Source: Chitinophaga eiseniae (GTDB lineage: Bacteria > Bacteroidota > Bacteroidia > Chitinophagales > Chitinophagaceae). Taken from it: a stretch of DNA of 64,000 nt. Within the stretch, counting starts at the first letter, position 1. Every line of letters begins with the position of its first letter. Position numbers and translations under genes: made by a program. Positions 25,001 to 33,638 of the stretch are shown in pieces. The notes under the pieces were generated by a model. That model was not told the DNA's origin, ran no database searches, and was given only the letters and a program-made list of their open reading frames with translations. The DNA lies in contig NZ_JABAHZ010000002.1 in NCBI RefSeq assembly GCF_012641265.1, forward strand, positions 1,364,001 to 1,428,000, written 5' to 3'.

Positions 25001-27430
25001 TTATTTTCTGATTTCCGCTTGTAACTGTGTTTCAAATGTTTTGATGAGTTTCTCCATTACACTGTCAATCTCTTTGTCAGTCAGCGTTTTCTGGGGGTCC
25101 AGGAAGGTAAAGCTTACGGCGTAAGACTTCTTATTGGCTCCCAGTTTTTCGCTCTCAAATACGTCGAATAGATTCACTTGTTGTAACAACCCGGACTTCA
25201 CGCTACGGGCGGCCGTTTCAACGGCGGCAAATTGTACCTGTTTATCAAGCACAAGCGCCAGGTCTCTTCTGACTGCCGGGAAGCGTGGTATTTCCTTGTA
25301 AAAGTTATCACTTTTTTGCAAGAGTCCCAGTATTTTATCCCAATTGAAGGTAGCATACCATACCGGCTGGCGGATATCGAACTGCTTCAACTTCGCTGTG
25401 GCAACGCCTCCGAGGGTAACTACCACCTGGTTTTTTATCTTGATTTCCCAGGATGGTTGCATGCCTGGTTCGGCGCTTTCAGCCCAGGTAAGTTGTTTAT
25501 AACCCAGTTGTTGCAGGATATTGATCACAAAACCCTTCAGGAAGTAGAAATCTACCGGGCTGGATTTGTGCATCCAGGTTTCAGCCGTCTTTTTACCGGT
25601 CAGGTACAGGACCAGGTGATTGTTTTCGCCGTAGCCTTTATCGAGTACCCGGTAAGTTTTACCGAATTCGAAGAACAACAGGTCTTCGTTTTTGCGGTTC
25701 AGGTTATGGGCAATACTTTCCAGGCCAGTTTCCAGCATAGAAGGGCGCATGATGTCCAGCTCTATAGTGAGACTGTTCATCATTTTTACCGTATGCTCCA
25801 GTACTTCCGGCGTATAGTACTTACTGTTGGTAATGGAGTTGGTGAAGATTTCGTTGAAACCGTTACCAGCGAGGTAATCGGCTATTTTTTCCTTCACCTG
25901 TTCTGCATCCGGTTGGGCGGATAAGGCGGGGGAGATGGATATTTTAGACGGAATTTCAATATTATCGAGTCCATCAATACGCATTACCTCTTCCACCAGG
26001 TCGGCCGGCAGGCTGATGTCTGGTTTGCTGAAAGGTACGGCTACCCGAAGTCCTTCTGCCGATTCGGAGAGGATATCGAAGCCCAGGCTGCGGAGGATAT
26101 TTTTGATTTTATCTGCCGGGTAGTTGCTGCCACTCAGTTTGCGGATATAGCTATAAGTGGTTTCTACCTGTGTTTTTACTTTCACGGAAGGATATACATC
26201 CACGATACCGGAAGCTGCTTTACCGCCGGCCAGCTCACAAATGAGGGCTGCGGCGCGTTGCAGGGCCAATACCACATTGGAGATATCCACCCCTTTTTCA
26301 AAGCGGGAGGCTGCGTCGGTACGTAGTCCATGGCGGAAGGAAGTAGTCCGGATACCGCCGGCACTAAAAAAGGCGCTTTCCAGGAAAATGCTTTGTGTGG
26401 TATCGGATACGCCGGAATGCAGGCCGCCGAATACACCCGCAATGCACATGCCTTCACCGGCGCCATTGCAGATCATCAGGTCGGAAGCATCCAGTTTCCT
26501 TTCTTTTTCGTCCAGGGTCACGAATGGTGTGCCGGCCGGGAGGTTTTTCACCACTACCGCATTGCCTTTGATGGCAGTAGCATCGAAGGCATGCAGTGGC
26601 TGACCGGTTTCGTGCAGCACGAAGTTGGTGATATCCACAATATTGTTGATCGGGCGAACACCGATGGTACTGAGCCTGGTTTTGAGCCATTCTGGAGAAG
26701 GGCCTACCTGCACACCGGTGATGGAAATGCCGCTATAACGGGGGCACGCATCGGTATTGTCGATGGTAACGCTGATGGATAAAGGTGTTGCTGCTTCTGG
26801 CAGCGCTTTTATTTCCGGCAGCTGTACCTGGTATTTGTGGGTATGTTCTATATTATTGAGAAAGGCGCACACGTCTTTTGCCACGCCGATATGGCTCATA
26901 GCGTCCATACGGTTGGGCGTAAGGCCTATTTCATAGATGTAATCCTGTGCTGGTTTAAACACTTCGCTGGCGGGGATACCGGGTTGCAGGCCGGCGTCCA
27001 GCACCATAATGCCATCGTGACTGGTGCCCAGTCCTATTTCATCTTCGGCGCAAATCATTCCCTGGCTTTCCTCTCCACGGATTTTTGCTTTTTTCATGGT
27101 GAGGGGTTCGCCGCCAATGGGGTAAATGGTAGTGCCAATGGGGGCTACCACTACTTTTTGTCCCACCGCTACGTTGGGGGCGCCGCAAACGATGTGCAGG
27201 GGTTCCCCGTTACCGGTGTTCACGGTGGTGAGTCGCAGTTTATCCGCATTCGGGTGTTTTTCTGCGGTCAGCACTTCCCCGATCACCAATCCAGCCAGAC
27301 TACCCTTTACAGCTTCGAATTTTTCCAGGCTTTCTACTTCCAGCCCTATCCTGGTTAAAATAGTAGACAGTTCCTCCGGTGTAGGCTTTACCGGTAAGTA
27401 ATCACATAGCCAGTTGTATGAAATCGTCAT
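25001..27430 (-). CDS. pheT: Phenylalanine-tRNA ligase beta subunit
   Basis: The large subunit of the PheRS tetramer, 809 residues, full length. It has the N-terminal 'MTISYNWLCDYLPVKPTPEELSTILTRIGLEVES', the tRNA-binding EMAP-like domain (about 40-150, 'GLVIGEVLTAEKHPNADKLRLTTVNTG'), the B3/B4 editing domain, the B5 domain with 'ISLPADLVEEVMRIDGLDNIEIPS', the catalytic-like core, and the C-terminal FDX-ACB anticodon-binding domain ('EIPRFPAVRRDLALVLDKQVQFAAVE...SYAVSFTFLDPQKTLTDKEIDSVMEKL'). The alpha subunit gene is not in the window. It heads the operon with the coiled-coil gene and zapA. Confidence 0.97.
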   Translation of the reverse strand: MTISYNWLCDYLPVKPTPEELSTILTRIGLEVESLEKFEAVKGSLAGLVIGEVLTAEKHPNADKLRLTTVNTGNGEPLHIVCGAPNVAVGQKVVVAPIGTTIYPIGGEPLTMKKAKIRGEESQGMICAEDEIGLGTSHDGIMVLDAGLQPGIPASEVFKPAQDYIYEIGLTPNRMDAMSHIGVAKDVCAFLNNIEHTHKYQVQLPEIKALPEAATPLSISVTIDNTDACPRYSGISITGVQVGPSPEWLKTRLSTIGVRPINNIVDITNFVLHETGQPLHAFDATAIKGNAVVVKNLPAGTPFVTLDEKERKLDASDLMICNGAGEGMCIAGVFGGLHSGVSDTTQSIFLESAFFSAGGIRTTSFRHGLRTDAASRFEKGVDISNVVLALQRAAALICELAGGKAASGIVDVYPSVKVKTQVETTYSYIRKLSGSNYPADKIKNILRSLGFDILSESAEGLRVAVPFSKPDISLPADLVEEVMRIDGLDNIEIPSKISISPALSAQPDAEQVKEKIADYLAGNGFNEIFTNSITNSKYYTPEVLEHTVKMMNSLTIELDIMRPSMLETGLESIAHNLNRKNEDLLFFEFGKTYRVLDKGYGENNHLVLYLTGKKTAETWMHKSSPVDFYFLKGFVINILQQLGYKQLTWAESAEPGMQPSWEIKIKNQVVVTLGGVATAKLKQFDIRQPVWYATFNWDKILGLLQKSDNFYKEIPRFPAVRRDLALVLDKQVQFAAVETAARSVKSGLLQQVNLFDVFESEKLGANKKSYAVSFTFLDPQKTLTDKEIDSVMEKLIKTFETQLQAEIRK

Positions 27431-27457
27431 TTATCTGCTCGGTTTATATAAGTGGCG

Positions 27458-27465
27458 TAAAGTTA
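27458..27465 (-). promoter_or_regulatory. Possible -7 element (TAACTTTA) for the pheT operon
   Basis: Read on the minus strand it matches TAnnTTTG at all but the last base and lies 27 bases upstream of the pheT start codon. Confidence 0.35.
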
Positions 27466-27551
27466 ACAACTAATGAGCAGAAAGCTGAAGGCAGAACGCA
27501 AAAAGCTATTACCGGAGAGAATTTAACGGAAATATGGGAAGGAATTGCAGC

Positions 27552-27587
27552 GTGCGTGGCTGGTGTAACAGCCACGCACTGTTTTTT
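27552..27587 (+). terminator. Orphan intrinsic terminator in the pheT-dnaB gap
   Basis: A GC-rich 11-bp perfect stem (27552-27562 with 27569-27579) followed by TG and six T. No plus-strand gene ends before it, so it would stop an unannotated short transcript or read-through from the pheT promoter region. Confidence 0.65.
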
Positions 27588-27964
27588 ATTACCTCTAAAA
27601 CGGCCACAGCATTGAGTCTTGCCCCATGTGGAAAATCTTTTTACACAATGTGTGTGAATAATCGGACCTTCGCTTGGGAATTTCCTGTGTTTTGGTGGAT
27701 AACCCAGGTGATGTCAGTGGATAACTGACATTTTGCTTGTGGATAACCTGTGTATGTGACTTAATAAATTTAATAACGAAAGGGGGGTATTATTAAAAAA
27801 AATGCCTTTACCTTAGTTCGTATGGCTGAAAAAATTTACAATTTCTTAAAGTAGCTGGAAACCCTAATGAATGCGGGAGTAATGCAGATATCAATTGTAA
27901 AAACAACAGGAAAGGCCCATTGACAGTAACCTTTTATTAACTTTTTTTAATACACTAACCATAA

Positions 27965-29536
27965 ATGGATCTCAATCTTAAGAAGGACCGCAATGTGCGC
28001 AGAAAACCGTCCATTGATGTGTCATCCTTGGTGTATGGCAAGATACCACCACAGGCTAAAGAATTGGAAGAAGCTGTTTTGGGAGCCGTAATGCTTGAAA
28101 AGGGTGCTTTTGATACCGTTATCGAGATATTGAAAGGAGAGTGTTTTTACGTAGAAGCACACCAGATCATTTTTAGTGCGATGACCCGGCTGGCCGGTAA
28201 ATCAATGCCGGTAGATATCCTCACGGTAACGGAGGAACTAAAATCAATGGGGCAGCTGGAACAGATCGGAGGACCCTTTACCGTCATGAAACTGACGAAC
28301 ATGGTGGTATCTTCCGCCAATATTGAGGCCCATGCCCGTATTATCCTCCAGAAATTCATTCAACGGGAACTGATCCGTATTTCCGGGGAAATCCTGACCG
28401 AGTCTTATGAAGATACGGCCGATGTATTTGACTTGTTGGACAGCGCGGAATCCAAGCTGTTTGAAGTAACCAATAACCACCTCCGTAAGAATTACGATTC
28501 CATCGACCGCGTACTGGTAAATACCATGAAGCGTATCGAGGATTTGCGTAATAAAGGAGATGATATCACCGGGGTGCCTTCAGGTTTCCCTTCACTGGAC
28601 AAGGTGACGTATGGCTGGCAGTCTACGGATCTGATCATCATCGCCGCCCGTCCTTCTGTGGGTAAAACCGCCTTCGCGCTGAACCTTGCGCGTAATGCGG
28701 CTCTTCACCCCCGCTTCCCGAAAGGAGCAGCGGTATTCTCATTGGAAATGTCCTCCGGCCAGATTGTACAACGTATTCTCTCGGCCGAATCAGAAATAAA
28801 GCTGGAAAAGATTTCCCGTGGTAAACTGGAAGAATATGAGATGAAGAAGCTGATGACCCATGGTATTGAACGCCTGGCTAAAGCGCCCATCTTTATCGAT
28901 GATACCCCGGCCCTCAACATCTTCGAGCTGCGCGCCAAATGCCGCAGGCTGGTACACAACCACGGCGTAGGCGTTATCATCATCGACTACCTGCAGCTGA
29001 TGAGTGGTAGTGCCGATGGAAAAGGCAATAACCGTGAGCAGGAGATCAGTAAAATTTCCCGCGACCTGAAAGGGCTGGCAAAAGAACTCCAGGTACCGGT
29101 GATCGCCCTGTCGCAGTTGAGCCGTGATGTGGAAAAACGTAAAGACGGTAACAAAATGCCCCAGTTGAGTGACCTCCGTGAATCGGGAGCCATTGAACAG
29201 GATGCCGACATGGTAATGTTCCTGTACCGTCCTGAATATTATGAAATCAATACCAATGAAATGGGCGAATCCAACAAAGGAGAAACCCACGTTCGTATAG
29301 CCAAGCACCGTAATGGTCAGCTCGATACCATCAAACTGAGAGCCGTACTGGAGTTTCAGCGATTCGAAGATGATGGTAGCCTGGAAAACCCCGGCGGTGG
29401 CGGCAATCCTTTCACAGGCATCTCCCGACCCCAGCAAGGTGGCGGCGGTAACGATGAAGCGAAGCTGTACATACAGAAAGGATCCAAGATGAACGATATG
29501 GATTTTGATGAAGGATTTGAAGATGCACCCTTCTAG
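27965..29536 (+). CDS. dnaB: Replicative DNA helicase DnaB
   Basis: The hexameric helicase that unwinds DNA ahead of the replication fork, 523 residues. The N-terminal domain runs 'KIPPQAKELEEAVLGAVMLEKGAFDTVIEIL...FYVEAHQIIFSAM'. The RecA-like ATPase begins at 'GVPSGFPSLDKVTYGWQSTDLIIIAARPSVGKTAFALNLA' with Walker A at about 228-235. Walker B is in 'GVGVIIIDYLQLM', and 'VPVIALSQLSRDVEKR...LSDLRESGAIEQDADMVMFLYRPEYY' completes the family. It has an Asp/Phe-rich tail after a Gly-rich linker. No intein is present. It lies just beside the candidate origin and ends in a strong terminator. Confidence 0.98.
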   Translation: MDLNLKKDRNVRRKPSIDVSSLVYGKIPPQAKELEEAVLGAVMLEKGAFDTVIEILKGECFYVEAHQIIFSAMTRLAGKSMPVDILTVTEELKSMGQLEQIGGPFTVMKLTNMVVSSANIEAHARIILQKFIQRELIRISGEILTESYEDTADVFDLLDSAESKLFEVTNNHLRKNYDSIDRVLVNTMKRIEDLRNKGDDITGVPSGFPSLDKVTYGWQSTDLIIIAARPSVGKTAFALNLARNAALHPRFPKGAAVFSLEMSSGQIVQRILSAESEIKLEKISRGKLEEYEMKKLMTHGIERLAKAPIFIDDTPALNIFELRAKCRRLVHNHGVGVIIIDYLQLMSGSADGKGNNREQEISKISRDLKGLAKELQVPVIALSQLSRDVEKRKDGNKMPQLSDLRESGAIEQDADMVMFLYRPEYYEINTNEMGESNKGETHVRIAKHRNGQLDTIKLRAVLEFQRFEDDGSLENPGGGGNPFTGISRPQQGGGGNDEAKLYIQKGSKMNDMDFDEGFEDAPF

Positions 29537-29551
29537 CAAGGAAAAGATATT

Positions 29552-29595
29552 GCTAAAAAGCCGGCATCTATTCGATGGCCGGCTTTTTAGCTTTT
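29552..29595 (+). terminator. Intrinsic terminator of dnaB
   Basis: A long stem (29552-29568 with 29574-29591, one bulged base) followed by four T, starting 16 bases after the dnaB stop. Confidence 0.9.
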
Positions 29596-29685
29596 AGCCC
29601 TTAACTGCCGCAAAAGAAACATATCCCGCAGCAGGGAGTAATTGTTTGTGCACGTTAAATAATTAAAGAATAATAAGATTAACCA

Positions 29686-31032
29686 ATGAAACAGCTGTAC
29701 TTAAAATACAAAGGTCATTACAAAGACAATTTCAGTTTAGCCTATCCTGTTGTTATCTCCCAGTTAGGACATACCCTGGTAGCATTATCTGATAGTATCA
29801 TTATTGGTCATACCGGCAAAGTGCCGCTGGCAGCGGTGTCGCTGGGTAATGGCCTGTTCAGCGTTTTTATGGTAGCCGGTATCGGTATGTCCTACGGACT
29901 AACGCCCCTGATAGCCCAGGAAAATGGCCGGGGCAACAAGAATGCCATCGGCCACCTGTTGAGCCATAGCCTGATCATCAATATGGTGGTGGGTGTGCTG
30001 TTATCGGCCCTTATTTACTTTGGCAGCGGCTATTTATCGCTGTTGCACCAGGAAGGCGATGTAGCAGAACAAGCCCGTCCCTTCCTACGTTTCCTGGGAT
30101 TTTCCTTTATTCCGCTGATGCTGTTCCTGTCGTTTAAGCAGTTTGCAGAGGGACTTGGATTTACCCGGCAGGCGATGAACATCAGCATCATCGGTAACGT
30201 GATTAATATCCTCATTGGTATTACGCTGGTATACGGCTTGTTTGGGATGCCCCGTATGGGCGTGATAGGCGTGGGGATTGCCACTTTTACCGATCGCCTT
30301 ATCATGGGAATTACCATGTCGATTTACGTACTAAGATCACCCCGGTTTAAGCCTTACCTAAAATCTTTTGGGTTTAAAAACCTGCAGGCTACTGCTATTA
30401 AGAAGATCCTGGGCATTGGTACGCCGGTAGCCCTGCAATATCTTTTTGAGGTAAGTGCCTTCAGTGGCGCCGCTGTGATGGTAGGCTGGATGGGTGCGGC
30501 TGAACTGGCTGCGCACCAGATTGCGTTGAGCCTGGCCGCTATGACTTACATGATGGCCAGCGGTATTTCTGCGGCAGCAGGGATTAAGAGTGGTAACAAC
30601 TTCGGAAAGAAAGATTTCCATGAGCTCCGTTTATCGGCCATCGCCAGCTACCATATGGTGTTGGTGCTGATGGGAGCCGCCGCCTTATTGTTTACCGTAG
30701 GCAATCACCTGTTACCGTCTTTTTACATACAGGATCCGCAGGTGATCCAGATTGCCGCCAGACTGCTGATCATTGCTGCCTTCTTCCAGTTGTTTGATGG
30801 CATGCAGGTAGTGGGATTGGGTATTTTGCGGGGACTGGGCGACGTACGCATCCCTACCGTGATTACGCTGCTGGCTTACTGGGTATTGGGTATTCCGCTG
30901 GGCTACCTGTTGGGTATACACCTGGGATATGGTGTAGAAGGTGTGTGGTGGGCGCTGCTGCTGGGATTACTGGTGGCTTCTGTATTACTGTTTGCCCGCT
31001 TTCATACTAAAACGAAAAAACTTTCTGCTTAA
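29686..31032 (+). CDS. MATE-family multidrug/Na+ antiporter
   Basis: A 448-residue inner-membrane exporter of the MATE (DinF/NorM) family with twelve predicted membrane helices in two halves. Motifs include 'NFSLAYPVVISQLGHTLVALSDSIIIGHTGKVPLAAVSLGNGLFSVFMVAGIGMSYG' in the first helices, 'FKQFAEGLGFTRQAM', and the second-half repeat 'GTPVALQYLFEVSAFSGAAVMVGWMGAAELAAHQIALSLAAMTYMMASGISAAAGIKSGNNFGKK'. It probably exports cationic compounds or toxic metabolites in exchange for ions. rsmE starts 8 bases after it, so the two are cotranscribed. Confidence 0.94.
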   Translation: MKQLYLKYKGHYKDNFSLAYPVVISQLGHTLVALSDSIIIGHTGKVPLAAVSLGNGLFSVFMVAGIGMSYGLTPLIAQENGRGNKNAIGHLLSHSLIINMVVGVLLSALIYFGSGYLSLLHQEGDVAEQARPFLRFLGFSFIPLMLFLSFKQFAEGLGFTRQAMNISIIGNVINILIGITLVYGLFGMPRMGVIGVGIATFTDRLIMGITMSIYVLRSPRFKPYLKSFGFKNLQATAIKKILGIGTPVALQYLFEVSAFSGAAVMVGWMGAAELAAHQIALSLAAMTYMMASGISAAAGIKSGNNFGKKDFHELRLSAIASYHMVLVLMGAAALLFTVGNHLLPSFYIQDPQVIQIAARLLIIAAFFQLFDGMQVVGLGILRGLGDVRIPTVITLLAYWVLGIPLGYLLGIHLGYGVEGVWWALLLGLLVASVLLFARFHTKTKKLSA

Positions 31033-31040
31033 CTTCGCTT

Positions 31041-31745
31041 ATGGATTTGCCCGTTTTTTATGCGCCGGACATACAGCCCGCCGATGCAATATATACAATG
31101 AATGAGGATACCTCTAAATACTGTATCCAGGTACTTCGCCATGAAAACGGCGATCGTGTGTTGCTGGCAGATGGCCGTGGACACAAGTTTACCGCTGAAA
31201 TCACGGATGATAACCGTAAAAAGTGCGTAGTGAAAATAGTGGATCGTACCCTGGTGCCAGCCCCTGAAAGAGCACTACGTATAGCCATCTCCTTTACTAA
31301 AAATACTTCCCGGATAGAGTGGTTCCTGGAAAAGGCAACAGAAATTGGTATCCAGACAATCATTCCGTTGGTAAGTCAGCGTACGGAGAAAGAAAAAATA
31401 AAAGCGGAGCGCTTGCAGAATATCCTGGTATCGGCAATGCTGCAATCGCAACAGTTTTACTTGCCCGATTTGCAGGAGCCACAGGCATTTGACAAGGTGG
31501 TGAAACAGTATACCGATCCTCAAAGACTAATTGCGCACTGCCTGCCGGAACAAAAACAGGCGATGCAGGATATTATGCAGCCGGGTAAAGATACCCTGGT
31601 ACTGATAGGGCCGGAGGGCGATTTTACACCGGATGAAATCAAGCTGGCGCTGGAAGAGGGGTTTGTGCCGGTGTCGTTGGGGAATACCCGTTTACGCACG
31701 GAAACGGCGGGGATGGTAGCGGTAACGATCATGAACCTGGCATAA
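31041..31745 (+). CDS. rsmE: 16S rRNA (uracil(1498)-N(3))-methyltransferase RsmE
   Basis: A SPOUT-class methyltransferase that modifies U1498 of 16S rRNA, 234 residues. It has an N-terminal PUA-like part ('TSKYCIQVLRHENGDRVLLADGRGHKFTAEI') and the SPOUT domain with 'SFTKNTSRIEWFLEKATEIGIQTIIPLVSQRTEKEKIKAERL', 'VLIGPEGDFTPDEIKLALEEGFVPVSLGNTRLRTETAGM'. The last block is the trefoil-knot SAM site. It lies 8 bases behind the MATE gene. Confidence 0.95.
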   Translation: MDLPVFYAPDIQPADAIYTMNEDTSKYCIQVLRHENGDRVLLADGRGHKFTAEITDDNRKKCVVKIVDRTLVPAPERALRIAISFTKNTSRIEWFLEKATEIGIQTIIPLVSQRTEKEKIKAERLQNILVSAMLQSQQFYLPDLQEPQAFDKVVKQYTDPQRLIAHCLPEQKQAMQDIMQPGKDTLVLIGPEGDFTPDEIKLALEEGFVPVSLGNTRLRTETAGMVAVTIMNLA

Positions 31746-31765
31746 AGGCCGGTAGGAAGATAGTG

Positions 31766-31798
31766 ACGGCAGATGAAGGCATGGCCTTCATCTGCCGT
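31766..31798. terminator. Hairpin terminator between convergent rsmE and pyrD
   Basis: A 15-bp perfect stem (31766-31780 with 31784-31798) with loop ATG, between the two convergent stop codons. An AT-rich rather than T-only stretch follows on the plus strand. Confidence 0.85.
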
Positions 31799-31803
31799 TA
31801 TAT

Positions 31804-32832
31804 TTATTGTGGACGTAGTCCAGCGCAGATCTTTTTAACGATGGCAGGCCCTTCATAAACGAAGCCTGTATATACCTGCACCAGGGAGGCGCCTGCATCC
31901 AGCTTTTCCTGGGCATCTTCTGCCGTGAAAATACCGCCTACGGCGATAATAGGAATGCGGCCTTGGCTATGGGTGTGGATATAGCGGATCACTTCTGTGG
32001 CCTTGCGTTTTACCGGCAAACCGCTGAGTCCCCCGGCGCCGATGTCTTTGATTTCGGCATCTGGTGTTTTTAGTCCCGCCCGGCTGATGGTGGTGTTGGT
32101 AGCCACGATACCAGCCAGTTTCGTTTCCGTCACAATTTCGATGATATCATCCAGTTGTTCGGTAGTCAGATCAGGCGCTATTTTCAGTAAAATTGGTTTC
32201 TGCCTGGGCTTTTGTGCATTCAAAACCTGCAGGTGATACAGCAACTGTTTTAAGGGTTCTTTCTCCTGTAAGGCCCGTAGGTTGGGGGTGTTGGGAGAGC
32301 TTACGTTTACTACGAAGTAGTCGACCACTTCATAGAGGGCATGAAAGCATTTTTCATAGTCGCTGACAGCCTCTTCATTCGGAGTCACTTTATTTTTCCC
32401 GATGTTGCCACCTACGATGATATTAGATTTTTTGCGTTGCAGTCTTTTTGCAGCAGCAGCGGCGCCTTCGTTATTGAAGCCCATGCGGTTGATCAGCGCT
32501 TTATCTTCCGGCAGGCGGAATAAGCGGGGCTGTTCGTTGCCGGGTTGGGCGAGCGGTGTAACGGTCCCTATTTCTACGAATCCGAATCCGAGGCAGGCCA
32601 GCTCGTCAATGTATTTTGCATCTTTATCAAATCCGGCTGCCAGCCCTACGGGGTTGGAAAATTTCAGTCCGAACAATTCCCGTTCCAGGCCTTTGGTTTT
32701 AACGCCGCAGCAGGCATTCAATACGGTTTTGCCCAGTGGCAGGGAATATACTGTCTTAAGACCACGCATAACGCTGTGGTGAATACTTTCCGGCGGATAG
32801 CGGAAAAGGAATTTTTTGATCAGGTTGTACAT
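31804..32832 (-). CDS. pyrD: Dihydroorotate dehydrogenase (quinone), class 2
   Basis: It oxidises dihydroorotate to orotate in pyrimidine synthesis and passes electrons to quinone at the inner membrane. The 342-residue protein has the membrane-associating N-terminal helices of class 2 ('[32 protein letters not shown]'), '[37 protein letters not shown]', 'NRMGFNNEG', '[17 protein letters not shown]' with the catalytic Ser, '[15 protein letters not shown]', and '[20 protein letters not shown]' with '[15 protein letters not shown]' for FMN phosphate. A promoter -7 box ends 8 bases before the ATG, so the mRNA may be leaderless. Confidence 0.97.
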   Translation of the reverse strand: MYNLIKKFLFRYPPESIHHSVMRGLKTVYSLPLGKTVLNACCGVKTKGLERELFGLKFSNPVGLAAGFDKDAKYIDELACLGFGFVEIGTVTPLAQPGNEQPRLFRLPEDKALINRMGFNNEGAAAAAKRLQRKKSNIIVGGNIGKNKVTPNEEAVSDYEKCFHALYEVVDYFVVNVSSPNTPNLRALQEKEPLKQLLYHLQVLNAQKPRQKPILLKIAPDLTTEQLDDIIEIVTETKLAGIVATNTTISRAGLKTPDAEIKDIGAGGLSGLPVKRKATEVIRYIHTHSQGRIPIIAVGGIFTAEDAQEKLDAGASLVQVYTGFVYEGPAIVKKICAGLRPQ

Positions 32833-32839
32833 TGCCGGG

Positions 32840-32847
32840 CAAAGATA
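32840..32847 (-). promoter_or_regulatory. -7 promoter element (TATCTTTG) of pyrD
   Basis: An exact TAnnTTTG match on the minus strand, 7 bases upstream of the pyrD ATG, which leaves little or no room for a ribosome binding site. Confidence 0.6.
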
Positions 32848-33005
32848 AACAGGTTTGGGGGATTTTTACGAATTGGGAGACGCATAAAACAGCTTTTCCC
32901 CCTATGACGATCGGTTATCAAGTGGTTACCAGTGGCCATTTTACGTATTTCTACGGAAAGATATAAGAGATAGCAGGAATTAATTTAAATCAGGTAAATC
33001 ATGCC

Positions 33006-33013
33006 TATATTTG
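33006..33013 (+). promoter_or_regulatory. -7 promoter element (TATATTTG) of the first ECF sigma gene
   Basis: An exact TAnnTTTG match, with TTT about 19 bases upstream (32984-32986). It ends 9 bases before the ATG at 33023, giving a near-leaderless transcript. Confidence 0.6.
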
Positions 33014-33022
33014 CGGCTTATC

Positions 33023-33541
33023 ATGCTGGAGCTGCATACATTTGAAGCATTATTTAGAGAAAACCATGCTCATTGCCTGGCCTTTGCCACTCATTATACG
33101 GGTGATCCCCATGTAGGAGAGGAAATTGTGCAACAGGTTTTCCTGCGTTTGTGGGAAAAACGGGATGCGATCACGATCACTGGCCCTGTAAAAGCATATT
33201 TGTTTTCTGCTATTCGTAATACCGCCATCAGTCAATGGCGGAAGGACGTAGTGCGTTCAGAAAAGGAGGCCGGTTATGGCCAGCAGAAAGATACCACCAT
33301 GGCGGCCGGAGAGGAGGTAAAAGAGTTGGAGCGATTGTACCGCCAGGCATTGGAGCGACTGCCGGAGCGATGCAGGGAGGTATTTGTACTAAGCCGCCAG
33401 CAACATATGAAATACGCCGAGATAGCGGTGGCAATGAATATTTCAGTAAAGACAGTGGAAAACCAGATGGGAAAAGCGCTGAAAATCCTGCACCAGGAAC
33501 TGAAAGAATACCTGCCGCTATTGACAGGCTTCTTATTTTAA
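33023..33541 (+). CDS. ECF RNA polymerase sigma factor (FecI-like)
   Basis: A 172-residue extracytoplasmic-function sigma factor. Region 2 is 'FEALFRENHAHCLAFATHYTGDPHVGEEIVQQVFLRLWEKRD' and region 4 is 'LERLPERCREVFVLSRQQHMKYAEIAVAMNISVKTVENQMGKALKILHQEL'. I chose the ATG at 33023; an in-frame TTG at 33011 overlaps the promoter box. It heads a cassette of sigma, FecR anti-sigma, STN-type receptor and DUF4249 lipoprotein, so it probably responds to the receptor's ligand at the cell surface and activates the cassette. Confidence 0.94.
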   Translation: MLELHTFEALFRENHAHCLAFATHYTGDPHVGEEIVQQVFLRLWEKRDAITITGPVKAYLFSAIRNTAISQWRKDVVRSEKEAGYGQQKDTTMAAGEEVKELERLYRQALERLPERCREVFVLSRQQHMKYAEIAVAMNISVKTVENQMGKALKILHQELKEYLPLLTGFLF

Positions 33542-33552
33542 AAATAATTGCG

Positions 33553-33592
33553 GACGCATAGGGGCATTGGTATTTTCCATGCGTCTTATTTT
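33553..33592 (+). terminator. Possible attenuator between sigma and fecR genes
   Basis: GACGCAT (33553-33559) pairs with ATGCGTC (33579-33585) and is followed by TTATTTTA. It could reduce read-through from the sigma gene into the FecR gene; the stem is short, so this is tentative. Confidence 0.45.
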
Positions 33593-33638
33593 AGATAACT
33601 GCCCACGGGGGCGCTGACTGTAAAACTTACAACAACTG

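Larger units (their letters stand above)
27431..27964. other. Candidate replication origin (oriC) upstream of dnaB
   Basis: A 534-base non-coding gap between divergent pheT and dnaB. It holds one exact DnaA box TGTGGATAA (27738-27746) and five boxes with one mismatch: TGTGGAAAA 27627-27635, TTTTACACA 27639-27647 (opposite orientation), TGTGAATAA 27653-27661, GGTGGATAA 27694-27702 and AGTGGATAA 27716-27724. An AT-rich stretch (about 27760-27810, interrupted by a G6 run) follows directly and could be the unwinding element. A second T-rich stretch precedes dnaB. I see no convincing gene in the gap. The origin call rests on box clustering, AT-richness and gene context; skew and experiments are lacking. 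Confidence 0.55.

Noticed and set aside
27534..27728. 64-codon plus-strand frame in the pheT-dnaB gap
   Set aside because: It crosses the orphan terminator and the DnaA-box cluster and its translation has no protein-like features.
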